From assembly GCA_019120125.1 (NCBI GenBank), contig DWVR01000007.1, positions 1 through 37,154 of the forward strand: a stretch of 37,154 nt of DNA, written 5' to 3'. This document shows, one piece after another, positions 7,713 through 16,606 of the stretch. A model generated the notes under the pieces. It did no database searches. It saw only the letters and a program-made list of their open reading frames with translations, and was not told the DNA's origin. The DNA comes from Candidatus Phocaeicola excrementigallinarum (GTDB lineage Bacteria > Bacteroidota > Bacteroidia > Bacteroidales > Bacteroidaceae). Made by a program: the position numbers and the translations under genes. How positions within the stretch are numbered: position 1 is the stretch's first letter; every line of letters begins with the position of its first letter.

Positions 7713-9650
7713 TCATTCTTTCAGTTCTTCCAGTCCGATAGAAGCGTTCTCCCACTCTTCCTCTATCGCGGCAATCTCCCTCTTCAACTGCTGGTGCCGC
7801 TCGTAGAGCTTCATGTCGGACGCGCCTTCCGGAGTGGCCATACGGCCTTCCAGCTCAGCGACCTGTGCTTCCAGCTTTCCGATTTTCTCCTCACAGTCGG
7901 CCACCAGCTTCTCCAGTCTACGGATCTTCTTGTTCTGTTCCTTGCGTGCCTCGTACGAAAGCTTGTTGTCGCTGGTTGCCCCTTCCTTGTTCTTGTCCTC
8001 CACCGCCGCGGGCGATTTGGCCAGCTGCAGCTCGTCCAGGCTCTCCATCTTCTTTTTCTCCAGAAAATCATAGATGCCGCCGATATGCTCCTTCACCACA
8101 CCGCCACCGAACTCATACACTTTCGTCACCAGTCCGTCGAGGAACTCACGGTCGTGCGACACCACAATGGCCGTCCCGTCAAATTCCCGGATGGCCTCCT
8201 TCAGCACATCCTTCGAGCGCATGTCCAGATGGTTGGTCGGCTCGTCAAGTATCAGCAGGTTGACCGGCTCCAGAAGCAGGCGGATCATCGCCAGACGGCT
8301 CCGCTCTCCGCCGGAAAGCACCTTCACCTTCTTCTCGGAAGCCTCTCCTCCGAACATGAAGGCACCAAGTATGTCACGGATCTTCAACCGGATATCCCCT
8401 TTCGCCACCCGGTCGATGGTATCGAACACCGTTATACTCTCATCCAGCAGCTGCGCCTGGTTCTGCGCGAAATAACCGATCTGAACGTTATGCCCGATGG
8501 TGAGCTTCCCCTCATAGGGTATCTCTCCCATGATACATTTCACCAGCGTGGACTTACCCTCACCGTTCCTGCCCACAAAGGCCACCTTCTCCCCGCGCCG
8601 GATGGTCAGGTCCACATCGTGGAACACGACATGACTGCCGTATGCCTTCTTCACATTCTCACAAATCACAGGATAATTGCCCGAACGGACAGCGGGAGGG
8701 AATTTCAGACGCAGGCTGGAATTGTCCTCCTCATCAATCTCTATGGGAACAATCTTCTCCAGCTGCTTGATGCGGCTCTGCACCTGCACGGCCTTCGTGG
8801 CCTTGTAACGGAAACGCTCGATGAAATCTTCCGTATCCTTTATCTCTTTCTGCTGGTTCTCATACGCACGCAACTGCTGTTCACGGCGTTCCTTGCGCAA
8901 CACTACATATTCATCGTAGGGAACCTTATAGTCATAGATACGCCCGCATGAGATCTCGATGGTACGGTTGGTGACATTATTGATGAACGCCCGGTCATGG
9001 CTCACCAGCACGACTGCTCCGGGACTTGTTTTCAGGAAATTCTCCAACCATTGGATACTTTCAATGTCCAGATGGTTGGTAGGCTCGTCAAGCAACAGCA
9101 CATCGGGACGGCCCAACAGTATCTTCGCCAGCTCGATACGCATACGCCAGCCTCCGCTGAACTCTGAGGTAGGACGGTCGAAATCAGCTCTTGAAAAGCC
9201 CAGTCCCATCAACGTCCGCTCGATCTCCCCTTTATAGTTCGTTCCTCCCATCATCAGAAAACGGTCGTTCTCATGAGTGAAACGGTCAATCAGGGCATGA
9301 TATTCCTCAGATTCATAATCCGTGCGTTCCGCCAACTCCTGGTTCATCCGCTCCAGATTCTTCTGCATCTCGAATATGTGGCTGAAAGCGGTCTCCGCCT
9401 CTGCCATCACGGTACGCGTGTCACTGAGCACCATCACCTGAGGCAGATAACCCACAGTAACACCACGCTGGACGGCTACAGTCCCTTCGGTAGGATGCTG
9501 GATCCCAGCAAGAATCTTCAGCATGGTCGATTTTCCGGCACCGTTTTTCCCTACCAAGGCAATACGGTCTTTCTTGTTTATCACAAACGAGACGTCCTGA
9601 AACAAAGGCGTCGCTCCGAATTCTACTTTCAGTCCTTCTATTGAAATCAT
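7713..9650 (-). CDS. ABC-F family ATPase (ribosome-associated translation factor type)
   Basis: 645 residues, two ABC domains in one chain with no membrane segment. First Walker A GKNGAGKST (34-42), signature FSGGWRMR, Walker B VLLLDEPTNHLD; then the linker (P-site tRNA interaction motif region, charged, about 245-320); second Walker A GRNGEGKST, signature LSGGERSRL and LLILDEPTNHLD. A charged coiled-coil C-terminal extension covers about 560-645. ABC-F proteins bind the ribosomal E site and modulate translation or give antibiotic protection; this layout resembles housekeeping Uup/YdiF-like members, so a resistance role is not implied. It probably leads the operon with the M13 peptidase. Confidence 0.92.
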   Translation of the reverse strand: MISIEGLKVEFGATPLFQDVSFVINKKDRIALVGKNGAGKSTMLKILAGIQHPTEGTVAVQRGVTVGYLPQVMVLSDTRTVMAEAETAFSHIFEMQKNLERMNQELAERTDYESEEYHALIDRFTHENDRFLMMGGTNYKGEIERTLMGLGFSRADFDRPTSEFSGGWRMRIELAKILLGRPDVLLLDEPTNHLDIESIQWLENFLKTSPGAVVLVSHDRAFINNVTNRTIEISCGRIYDYKVPYDEYVVLRKERREQQLRAYENQQKEIKDTEDFIERFRYKATKAVQVQSRIKQLEKIVPIEIDEEDNSSLRLKFPPAVRSGNYPVICENVKKAYGSHVVFHDVDLTIRRGEKVAFVGRNGEGKSTLVKCIMGEIPYEGKLTIGHNVQIGYFAQNQAQLLDESITVFDTIDRVAKGDIRLKIRDILGAFMFGGEASEKKVKVLSGGERSRLAMIRLLLEPVNLLILDEPTNHLDMRSKDVLKEAIREFDGTAIVVSHDREFLDGLVTKVYEFGGGVVKEHIGGIYDFLEKKKMESLDELQLAKSPAAVEDKNKEGATSDNKLSYEARKEQNKKIRRLEKLVADCEEKIGKLEAQVAELEGRMATPEGASDMKLYERHQQLKREIAAIEEEWENASIGLEELKE

Positions 9651-9681
9651 AAAAAATGCCCTTCAGCTTTACAAAGTGCTG

Positions 9682-9689
9682 CAAAGGTA
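9682..9689 (-). promoter_or_regulatory. Probable -7 box of the ABC-F promoter
   Basis: TACCTTTG on the minus strand fits TAnnTTTG, 31 bp before the start codon. The nearest upstream TTTG has a 23 bp spacer, slightly too long, so the -33 box is weak. Confidence 0.45.
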
Positions 9690-9747
9690 TAACTTTTCAA
9701 GATACAATGCTCCAAACACCCCTGTTTTTTGATCCGTTGACCGACAC

Positions 9748-9773
9748 AAAAAAGGCGGACTTTCCAGTCCGCC
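9748..9773 (-). terminator. Rho-independent terminator after fumarase
   Basis: On the minus strand GGCGGACT-GGAA-AGTCCGCC is followed by six T (9753-9748), 28 bp after the fumarase stop. A perfect 8 bp stem with a tetraloop. Confidence 0.9.
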
Positions 9774-9801
9774 CTTCCTGAATTATAGTTGGAAATGAAT
9801 G

Positions 9802-11445
9802 TCATTTGCAGTTACCGGCGCAACGAGGCTTGATCTGCTTGAAGAAGTCATTGCCCTTGTTGTCCACCAGAATGAATGCCGGGAAGTCCTCCACTTCAAT
9901 CTTCCAGATGGCTTCCATGCCCAGTTCCGGATATTCCACGCATTCAATGCTCTTGATGTTGTTCTGTGCCAGAATGGCAGCCGGTCCGCCGATAGAGCCC
10001 AGATAGAATCCTCCATGCTTCTTGCAGGCATCCGTCACAGCCTGACTACGGTTACCCTTAGCCAGCATGATCATGCTGCCTCCATGACTCTGGAACAGGT
10101 CCACATACGGGTCCATACGTCCGGCAGTGGTCGGGCCCATCGAACCGCAGGCCATTCCTTTCGGCGTCTTGGCAGGACCCGCGTAATAGATCGGATGATC
10201 CTTGATATACTGCGGCAGATCCTCACCACGGTCCAGACGCTCTTTCAGTTTGGCATGAGCGATGTCACGTCCTACAATAATTGTTCCGTTCAGTGACAGA
10301 CGGGTCGCTACCGGATATTTGTCAAGTTCAGCCAGAATTTCTTTCATCGGACGGTTCAGATCAATCTTCACAGCATTGCCTTCACCTGCCTGACGCAATT
10401 CTTCCGGAATCAGTTCACCCGGATTTGAATCCAGCTTTTCAATCCAGATACCGTCTTTATTGATCTTGCACTTGATATTACGGTCTGCAGAACAAGAGAC
10501 GCCTAATCCTACCGGACAAGAAGCGCCATGACGAGGCAAGCGGATGATACGCACGTCGTGCGCATAATACTTGCCGCCGAACTGTGCGCCCAGACCTATC
10601 TTATGCGCTTCTTCGAGCACTTGCTTTTCCAGTTCAACATCACGGAACGCACGGCCGTATTCATTACCTGTAGTCGGCAAATTGTCATAATAGTGAGTCG
10701 AAGCCAGCTTCACGGTCAACAGATTCTTTTCTGCGGAGGTGCCACCGATTACGAAAGCGATGTGATAGGGCGGACAAGCGGCCGTACCAAGAGTCTTCAT
10801 CTTTTCTACAAGGAAAGGCACCAATGTGGCCGGATTCAGGATGGCCTTTGTCTCCTGATACAGATATGTCTTGTTGGCAGAGCCACCACCCTTCGTCACG
10901 CACAAGAAATTGTATTCCATACCTTCTGTCGCTTCCAGATCAATCTGAGCCGGAAGATTACAACGGGTATTCACTTCTTCATACATGCTTAGCGGAGCGT
11001 TCTGCGAATAGCGGAGATTATTTTCTGTATATGTTTTGTAAACACCCAGCGACAAGGCCTCTTCATCGCAATAGCCAGTCCATACCTGTTGTCCCTTTTC
11101 GCCATGAATGATTGCCGTACCGGTGTCCTGACAGAATGGAAGTACACCTTTGGCCGCCACTTCCGCATTACGCAAGAAAGTAAGAGCTACATACTTGTCG
11201 TTCTCGCTGGCTTCAGGATCATGCAGAATCTTAGCCACTTGTTCATTGTGCGAACGGCGCAACATGAACGAGACATCATGGAATGCGGCGTTGGCCATTG
11301 CGGTAAGACCTTCCTTTTCAACTTTCAGGACAGGTTTTCCTTCAAACTCGCTGACAGACACATAGTCTTTTGTAAGCAGATAGTATTCAGTCGTATCCTC
11401 TCCATGCTCGAACATCGGCTGATACTTGAATTCGGGTGTTGCCAT
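9802..11445 (-). CDS. Fumarate hydratase, class I, [4Fe-4S]
   Basis: 547 residues, the normal length for oxygen-sensitive class I fumarase, which interconverts fumarate and malate in the cytoplasm. The N-terminal Fe-S hydratase domain is followed by the C-terminal fumarase domain with its GSIGGPAAI stretch. Three cluster cysteines fall at C105 (PFCQDTGT), C224 (AACPPYH) and C318 (GVSCSADRN), the same numbers as in E. coli FumA. In Bacteroidales this step runs in the reductive direction, from malate to fumarate, on the way to succinate. Flanked by its own -7-like box and a strong terminator, so probably monocistronic. Confidence 0.96.
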   Translation of the reverse strand: MATPEFKYQPMFEHGEDTTEYYLLTKDYVSVSEFEGKPVLKVEKEGLTAMANAAFHDVSFMLRRSHNEQVAKILHDPEASENDKYVALTFLRNAEVAAKGVLPFCQDTGTAIIHGEKGQQVWTGYCDEEALSLGVYKTYTENNLRYSQNAPLSMYEEVNTRCNLPAQIDLEATEGMEYNFLCVTKGGGSANKTYLYQETKAILNPATLVPFLVEKMKTLGTAACPPYHIAFVIGGTSAEKNLLTVKLASTHYYDNLPTTGNEYGRAFRDVELEKQVLEEAHKIGLGAQFGGKYYAHDVRIIRLPRHGASCPVGLGVSCSADRNIKCKINKDGIWIEKLDSNPGELIPEELRQAGEGNAVKIDLNRPMKEILAELDKYPVATRLSLNGTIIVGRDIAHAKLKERLDRGEDLPQYIKDHPIYYAGPAKTPKGMACGSMGPTTAGRMDPYVDLFQSHGGSMIMLAKGNRSQAVTDACKKHGGFYLGSIGGPAAILAQNNIKSIECVEYPELGMEAIWKIEVEDFPAFILVDNKGNDFFKQIKPRCAGNCK

Positions 11446-11478
11446 AATAAATCGAATTAAATGTTAGTTATCGTGAGA

Positions 11479-11486
11479 CAAAGTTA
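11479..11486 (-). promoter_or_regulatory. Probable -7 box of the fumarase promoter
   Basis: TAACTTTG on the minus strand fits TAnnTTTG, 33 bp before the fumarase start codon. No TTTG is seen at the expected -33 distance, so the assignment rests on one box. Confidence 0.4.
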
Positions 11487-11565
11487 CAAATATTATCGGA
11501 TTCTCCCCTTAATCCTGATGAAAAGATTGTCGCTGAACCGATTATTTATGATTCTTTTCCGAAAA

Positions 11566-13122
11566 TCATTCGCCCAAGGCACGGAGCAGCTCTTTCTGCA
11601 ATTCGTCCACTCCCGGAAAACCCACATATCTCCGCTGCAGCTTTCCGTCATGACTGATAACCAGATAGGCCGGAATGGCAGTAATGCCATACGCGGCACA
11701 GAGGTATTTCCACTGGTTTTCCGTAAGACGGTAATGCACGCCGGTCATTTCCGCCAGATCGGCTTTCCACAAATGCTCCGGAGAAGAAGGTCCCGTAATA
11801 TACACATACACCACATCCTTGCCCTCAAGGTTTTTCTTCAAAGGCTGGATGGCTTTCATGCTTTTCTTGCAGGGTCCGCACCAGGTGGCCCAGAAATCTA
11901 TCAGGACGGCATGTCCTTTCTGTGAGGAAATGATTGCCGGCAGAATATCCGCACCGGCAACCGATGCGTCAATCCCGGCCACCACGGCTTCCTTCATCGA
12001 TTCACTCCGGGCCACACTCACACGCATATCCTTCTCCTTCAGCAGAATATAGTCACGGATTTCCCCAATCTGTACCTTCTCCAGCTGTTTTCTGTCATCG
12101 GAAGTCAACGAAGCCGTATTCGCCAGCCGCTCACATACAGGTCTGACCAGTTCCACGTCAGCCTTCACCTTATCCGCTATCGCCTCGTTGTGCATCAAAC
12201 CATTCTCCACAACCTGATAAGCCTTCAGCGCAGGAGAATTCCTGCCGGAAGCCATCTCCGTATTGATAAGCTCCGCCGCCCCGTCGAACCAGGCTTTCTG
12301 CCTCTTGCGGTAATGACTTTTCAGCAGACGCGAGGCGGACATGCTCAAGCGCGGCAGACTGACATACATGGTAAATTCCTCGCCGGGAACCAGCATGACG
12401 CATTGTGAGGCTTCATTGACGTGAAGAACGGCCAGAGTAGGCTGAAGCAGATCCGCCTCAAAATGAAAAGAACCGTCCTGATGTACATGCACATTCTCTT
12501 TCCACGGCGTAGGGAATATTCCATCACTGAACTCCACAAACGCGGAAAGTTCCATATCGGGTTCATATCCCAGCATGTATCCGTTGACGATGGACTTTCC
12601 CACCGAGAAACCGGGTTCCGGCAGTTCGTTATCCCTGACAGGCTTGTCCATCGTCAGAAACGCAGGCACATACACGTAGGGTTCTTTCCGACTCAGCTGT
12701 ATCCCCCAGATACGCCACCCTGTCTCCGGTTCCACAAAATCCACTTCATGCACGTCGGAAGGGACAGGAGCGAACGAAAGCACTACATTCAGTCGCCCGC
12801 TTTCAGGAATCAGTTCCGGCTCCGTAATGCCGTCAATCGAAACGACTCCAGCCTCCCTCAGGCGTACAGCTCCCTTGTCCGTATTCAGACAGGTTTCCGA
12901 CGAGATCACAGCCGGAGTACCGGGATCGCCATACATCACAGCATCCACCTGGGTCTGCTCATCCGTAAGTATGATTTTCCTGATTTCTATCGCGGCGGTA
13001 TTGGCTGTGACGAAACCAGGACAATCCACCACCCTCTTTCTGCTGTTCTGAGCCTCTGCCGTCAAAGTCAGCAGACAGAACAGACAGACACTCCATATAT
13101 AATATTTTGACATATCCATCAT
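11566..13122 (-). CDS. Exported thioredoxin-like (TlpA/ResA-type) protein with long N-terminal region
   Basis: About 518 residues. A signal peptide ending near LTAEAQ precedes about 370 residues of unassigned sequence including beta-rich stretches. A C-terminal thioredoxin-fold domain of about 130 residues has FWATWCGPCKK (C420 and C423 when counted from a TTG at 13137) and the cis-proline loop ITAIPAYLV. Such proteins act as periplasmic thiol-disulfide reductases or isomerases. The start is uncertain: TTG 13137, ATG 13122, 13119 or 13113; an ATG with AAAGAAG upstream is preferred. It follows the DUF4954 gene almost without gap and is probably the third gene of the hflX operon. Confidence 0.82.
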   Translation of the reverse strand: MMDMSKYYIWSVCLFCLLTLTAEAQNSRKRVVDCPGFVTANTAAIEIRKIILTDEQTQVDAVMYGDPGTPAVISSETCLNTDKGAVRLREAGVVSIDGITEPELIPESGRLNVVLSFAPVPSDVHEVDFVEPETGWRIWGIQLSRKEPYVYVPAFLTMDKPVRDNELPEPGFSVGKSIVNGYMLGYEPDMELSAFVEFSDGIFPTPWKENVHVHQDGSFHFEADLLQPTLAVLHVNEASQCVMLVPGEEFTMYVSLPRLSMSASRLLKSHYRKRQKAWFDGAAELINTEMASGRNSPALKAYQVVENGLMHNEAIADKVKADVELVRPVCERLANTASLTSDDRKQLEKVQIGEIRDYILLKEKDMRVSVARSESMKEAVVAGIDASVAGADILPAIISSQKGHAVLIDFWATWCGPCKKSMKAIQPLKKNLEGKDVVYVYITGPSSPEHLWKADLAEMTGVHYRLTENQWKYLCAAYGITAIPAYLVISHDGKLQRRYVGFPGVDELQKELLRALGE

Positions 13123-13138
13123 ATCTTCTTTATCCAAA

Positions 13139-15127
13139 TCAAAGCAAGCCTTGCAAACGTCCTATCAGTTCGTTGCCAAGCTCGGTCTTCACTTTAATGT
13201 GCTCAAGCACCGCTGTTACGAAAGGATTGCTCTCGAACGCACCACGCACTTCCTCAAAATCACGCTTCTGTTCTTCCCGGCTTCCGTCCGCGCCGAATCC
13301 GGTCATGGAAGTCAGCGAGAACTCTTTCTTCGCATCCTCATACACCAGCCGGTCAAGTCCCACCACGGCTTCCTGCCATTGCCTTACAATAGAGACCACG
13401 TCCTTTGCGGTAATGGTTTCCGGATTCAGATGATAATATTCCAGAATCTTCCCGTAGGCCCACGTCCATTCATACGTGTAATAATTGGCGTGCATCTCGG
13501 CAAACCGTGAATGAATCTCGTCGACCGTAGTCAGTGTTCCCTTCTCGATTTCATCCATCAGACGTTCGATCTCACTTTTCGGAGCAATCAGTCCTGAGAT
13601 ATCCACCCATTCGCCCGTTCCGACAGCTGTATCGGGCAGCAGACGGCGGCGGATTTCCTCATCCGTCTTGAACTCTGTCACCTCCAGGCGCTTGATGATG
13701 GAATTCCCCAAAAACTTATGAATGGCCGTCTCATAGAAACGGATACCGTTGTTCAGGGATGAGTTCTTGATCTTGGCACTCTGATAAGAATAGATCTCAG
13801 ATGTCTCGCCGGAGACTCTTGCCAGTTCCTTCAGGATATTCCGCCCCTTCATCATTTTCTGAATCGTATACGGACTGAGCAGGTTGTAATTGATCTGGTC
13901 CAGACGGTGGGGATCCTTGCGCAAGTCACGCTTCGGCCATTTCTGCGCGTCGCGGATGGTGCCGACACTCCTCAGATTCACTCCAGGCACAAGATATGTC
14001 GTATTCTTGTCCTCTATCAGATAGGAAAAAGGAAGATTGGACGTGTCAGGATGAGCCACATGACGCCCCATCACCAGTGAAAAGGCTCCGATACGGGCAG
14101 GCCACAGGATATAAGAGTCGGAAGTGGTCTTGGCTCCACGCTCCAAAGCCCCCTGATGGATAGGTCCCAACTTATACATGTGGTTGCTCTGGTTTGAACC
14201 GGACCCGGCGTTCATGAACGAGAACATTCCGGCAATCAGCAAAGTGGACTTGTGGTGTGTCACCGTAAACGGACCCGCAAAGATGGCACAAGCCTCACCG
14301 TTCTCTTCCTGACAGTTGCTGAAGAACAACGAATCGGAGGCTGAATAGGTATGCCCCAAATGACATGCCTGCCCCACAAAACAACGTGTCAGCATGGTGC
14401 CGTCCTCCACATGCGAGCCGCTGGAGATAATGAAATCGTCACAGATCACTCCATAACCGATATGCACCGGCGCATGCCGATTGCTGTTCACGCTTCCGTT
14501 CTTCAACCGGCCCGCTCCTTCTATCTGACAATAATCGCCGATCCGCACATTCTTTATATATCCCGAATTGACAATCGTCACGTGACTTCCGATGGACCCC
14601 ATCTCCGAAGCGTTTTCCTCCGCATAATCCTCCACAATCCGCTTCATCCTCTCAATCAATGCCGGACGATGACGGTATAACGCCATGATATATGCCTGAT
14701 GCGCCGACAGACGGTCGTGAATATAGACCTCACGCCCACCGGTCTCGTTCAACACAGACACCTCCACTCCGTTTCCGAAGCGGCTCCGCCCGTCCACCAG
14801 AATGATGTCGACATTCTCGATGAAAGTATGGTCACCGATTTCATAATTCGCAAGATAGTTCTTTACATTCTCAATATAACAGTTGTCCCCTACCACTATA
14901 TTATATAATGTAGCATAATACAACCCCGAATGTTTCGTGATTCCTCCTGCCAGCTTGAACTCTTCATCAAAACGTCCCAGCCAGACCGGCCCCGAAAAAC
15001 GGATATGATGAATATAATCGGTACGGAAACCGTCTGTCACCTTCACATCATTCCAGTCGGATGCGATGCAATGCTGCGATTCCAACCGGAATATCTCTTC
15101 AGCCGTAAGTGAACGATATTGTCTCAT
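13139..15127 (-). CDS. DUF4954 protein with left-handed beta-helix (hexapeptide-repeat) region
   Basis: 662 residues from ATG 15127, which lies 4 bp after the hflX stop; the open frame extends further up into hflX but the typical N-terminus is MRQYRSLTAEE. Residues about 60-330 contain irregular hexapeptide-like turns (VVGDNCYIENV, EIGDHTFIENV, SIGSHVTIVNS, RIGDYCQIEGA) typical of left-handed beta-helix acyltransferase or nucleotidyltransferase-like folds. The C-terminal third is mostly helical. The family is common in Bacteroidales and has no established function. Tight coupling to hflX suggests co-expression. No signal peptide, so probably cytoplasmic. Confidence 0.85.
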   Translation of the reverse strand: MRQYRSLTAEEIFRLESQHCIASDWNDVKVTDGFRTDYIHHIRFSGPVWLGRFDEEFKLAGGITKHSGLYYATLYNIVVGDNCYIENVKNYLANYEIGDHTFIENVDIILVDGRSRFGNGVEVSVLNETGGREVYIHDRLSAHQAYIMALYRHRPALIERMKRIVEDYAEENASEMGSIGSHVTIVNSGYIKNVRIGDYCQIEGAGRLKNGSVNSNRHAPVHIGYGVICDDFIISSGSHVEDGTMLTRCFVGQACHLGHTYSASDSLFFSNCQEENGEACAIFAGPFTVTHHKSTLLIAGMFSFMNAGSGSNQSNHMYKLGPIHQGALERGAKTTSDSYILWPARIGAFSLVMGRHVAHPDTSNLPFSYLIEDKNTTYLVPGVNLRSVGTIRDAQKWPKRDLRKDPHRLDQINYNLLSPYTIQKMMKGRNILKELARVSGETSEIYSYQSAKIKNSSLNNGIRFYETAIHKFLGNSIIKRLEVTEFKTDEEIRRRLLPDTAVGTGEWVDISGLIAPKSEIERLMDEIEKGTLTTVDEIHSRFAEMHANYYTYEWTWAYGKILEYYHLNPETITAKDVVSIVRQWQEAVVGLDRLVYEDAKKEFSLTSMTGFGADGSREEQKRDFEEVRGAFESNPFVTAVLEHIKVKTELGNELIGRLQGLL

Positions 15128-15131
15128 AGCT

Positions 15132-16388
15132 TTATTCTTCGTCATAAGTCTGATACAGAAAATCATTATAAGGATACTTCTGCACATGCAGCTGCCTTAC
15201 CTTTTTATATAATAAGGAACGGAACTCCTCCAGATTGGTCTTCTCGCGTGCGGAAATGAAGATGCAGTTGTCATTGAGCTTCGCCATCCACGTGTGCATC
15301 AGCTCTTCAAGCGTAATGTTTTCCTTCGTCCTGGGGGTCAGATCGTCTTCCGCCTTTTCCACATAAGTATACGCGTCGATCTTATTGAATACAATCATGG
15401 TCGGCTTTCCGCCTGCCCCTATATCCGCAACGGTCTTGTCGACCACCTGGATCTGTTCCTCAAAGTCCGGATGGGAAATGTCCACCACATGCACCAACAG
15501 GTCCGCCTCACGCACCTCGTCCAATGTCGACTTGAACGAATCGACCAGATCGGTAGGCAGTTTCCGGATAAATCCGACCGTATCCGACAACAGGAAAGGC
15601 AGGTTCTCGATAATCACCTTACGCACGGTCGTATCAAGAGTGGCGAAAAGCTTGTTTTCCGCAAACACGTCACTCTTGGCCAGCAGATTCATCAACGTGG
15701 ATTTTCCCACATTGGTATACCCCACAAGCGCCACACGGATCAGACGGCCACGGTTCTTGCGTTGTGTTGATTTCTGCGTATCAATCTCGGCCAGACGCTG
15801 TTTCAGCAACGACATACGGTTCAGGATGATACGGCGGTCCATCTCCAACTGCGTCTCACCCGGTCCGCGGAGTCCCACCGAACCTTTTCCTCCTCCGGCA
15901 CCGGATCCACCTCCCTGACGTTCCAGGTGGGTCCACAACCGTTGCAGACGAGGCAGCATATATTTATATTGTGCCAGTTCCACCTGAGTCTTCGCATTGG
16001 CAGTCTGTGCCCGCATCGCAAAAATATCAAGAATCAGTGAGGTACGGTCCAGAATCTTCACACTCAGTTCCTTTTCGATATTCCGTATCTGTTTGGCAGA
16101 AAGCTCGTCATCGAAAATCACCATCCCGATCTCGGTTTCCTCACTTTCGTTCTGCATTTCCAGATATTCCTTTATTTCCTGCAGTTTCCCTTTGCCGACA
16201 TACGTAACCGAATTGGGCGAATCCAGTTTCTGTGTAAACCGCTTCACCACTTCCGCTCCCGCCGTCTCCGCCAGGAAAGCCAGTTCGTCAAGATACTCGT
16301 TAGTCTTGCGTTCATTCTGGGTCTGGGTAATCAGACCCACCAGCACAGCCTTTTCAGTCTGCGCGTCAGATATGACAAATTCCTTCAT
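15132..16388 (-). CDS. hflX: Ribosome-associated GTPase HflX
   Basis: 418 residues from ATG 16388 (MKEFVISDAQ). The N-terminal HflX domain with YVGKGKLQEI is followed by a Gly-rich linker (GGGSGAGGGKGSVGLRGPGE) and the GTPase domain: G1 GYTNVGKST (about 223-231), G2 threonine region ATLDTT, G3 DTVGFI, G4 NKID. HflX splits stalled 70S ribosomes and hibernating particles using GTP. It has a full Bacteroides promoter at 16416-16447 and heads an operon with the DUF4954 and thioredoxin-like genes. A start further upstream is open but would run into the promoter. Confidence 0.95.
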   Translation of the reverse strand: MKEFVISDAQTEKAVLVGLITQTQNERKTNEYLDELAFLAETAGAEVVKRFTQKLDSPNSVTYVGKGKLQEIKEYLEMQNESEETEIGMVIFDDELSAKQIRNIEKELSVKILDRTSLILDIFAMRAQTANAKTQVELAQYKYMLPRLQRLWTHLERQGGGSGAGGGKGSVGLRGPGETQLEMDRRIILNRMSLLKQRLAEIDTQKSTQRKNRGRLIRVALVGYTNVGKSTLMNLLAKSDVFAENKLFATLDTTVRKVIIENLPFLLSDTVGFIRKLPTDLVDSFKSTLDEVREADLLVHVVDISHPDFEEQIQVVDKTVADIGAGGKPTMIVFNKIDAYTYVEKAEDDLTPRTKENITLEELMHTWMAKLNDNCIFISAREKTNLEEFRSLLYKKVRQLHVQKYPYNDFLYQTYDEE

Positions 16389-16415
16389 TCTGTATAGTTG
16401 TATTTCGAAACCACG

Positions 16416-16447
16416 CAAATATAAACAGTTTTTTCCTGAAAAACAAA
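16416..16447 (-). promoter_or_regulatory. Bacteroides-type promoter for hflX
   Basis: On the minus strand TTTG (16447-16444), 20 bp spacer, TATATTTG (16423-16416), 28 bp before the hflX start codon. This also supports the start chosen for hflX. Confidence 0.75.
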
Positions 16448-16506
16448 ACAAGGGAATCCTCCGGCCTGCAAAAAACCGTTTTTTCGGAAAACGGACAATA
16501 TCACAT

Positions 16507-16557
16507 AAAAAACCGCCTCAAAATGAGGCCGGAATCCGGCACTGCATCTTGAGGCGG
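16507..16557 (-). terminator. Rho-independent terminator after the first susCD operon
   Basis: On the minus strand CCGCCTCAA...TTGAGGCGG encloses an inner GCCGGATTCCGGC stem and is followed by six T (16512-16507). It lies 50 bp after the susD stop. Confidence 0.88.
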
Positions 16558-16606
16558 CAATATATAAGGTCCTCTCCCCATTACAGGAAGAAACTCTTTA
16601 AACAAA

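Noticed and set aside
7794-8951. 385-codon open frame opposite the ABC-F gene
   Set aside because: Antisense shadow. The ABC-F protein has both ATPase domains intact.
7713-9650. ABC-F protein as an antibiotic-resistance factor
   Set aside because: It sits in a core-like operon with a peptidase and has the housekeeping layout; nothing in the context points to resistance.
15128-15187. Upstream extension of the DUF4954 gene into hflX
   Set aside because: The extra 20 residues lie in the hflX coding end and are not typical of the family; ATG 15127 sits 4 bp after the hflX stop.
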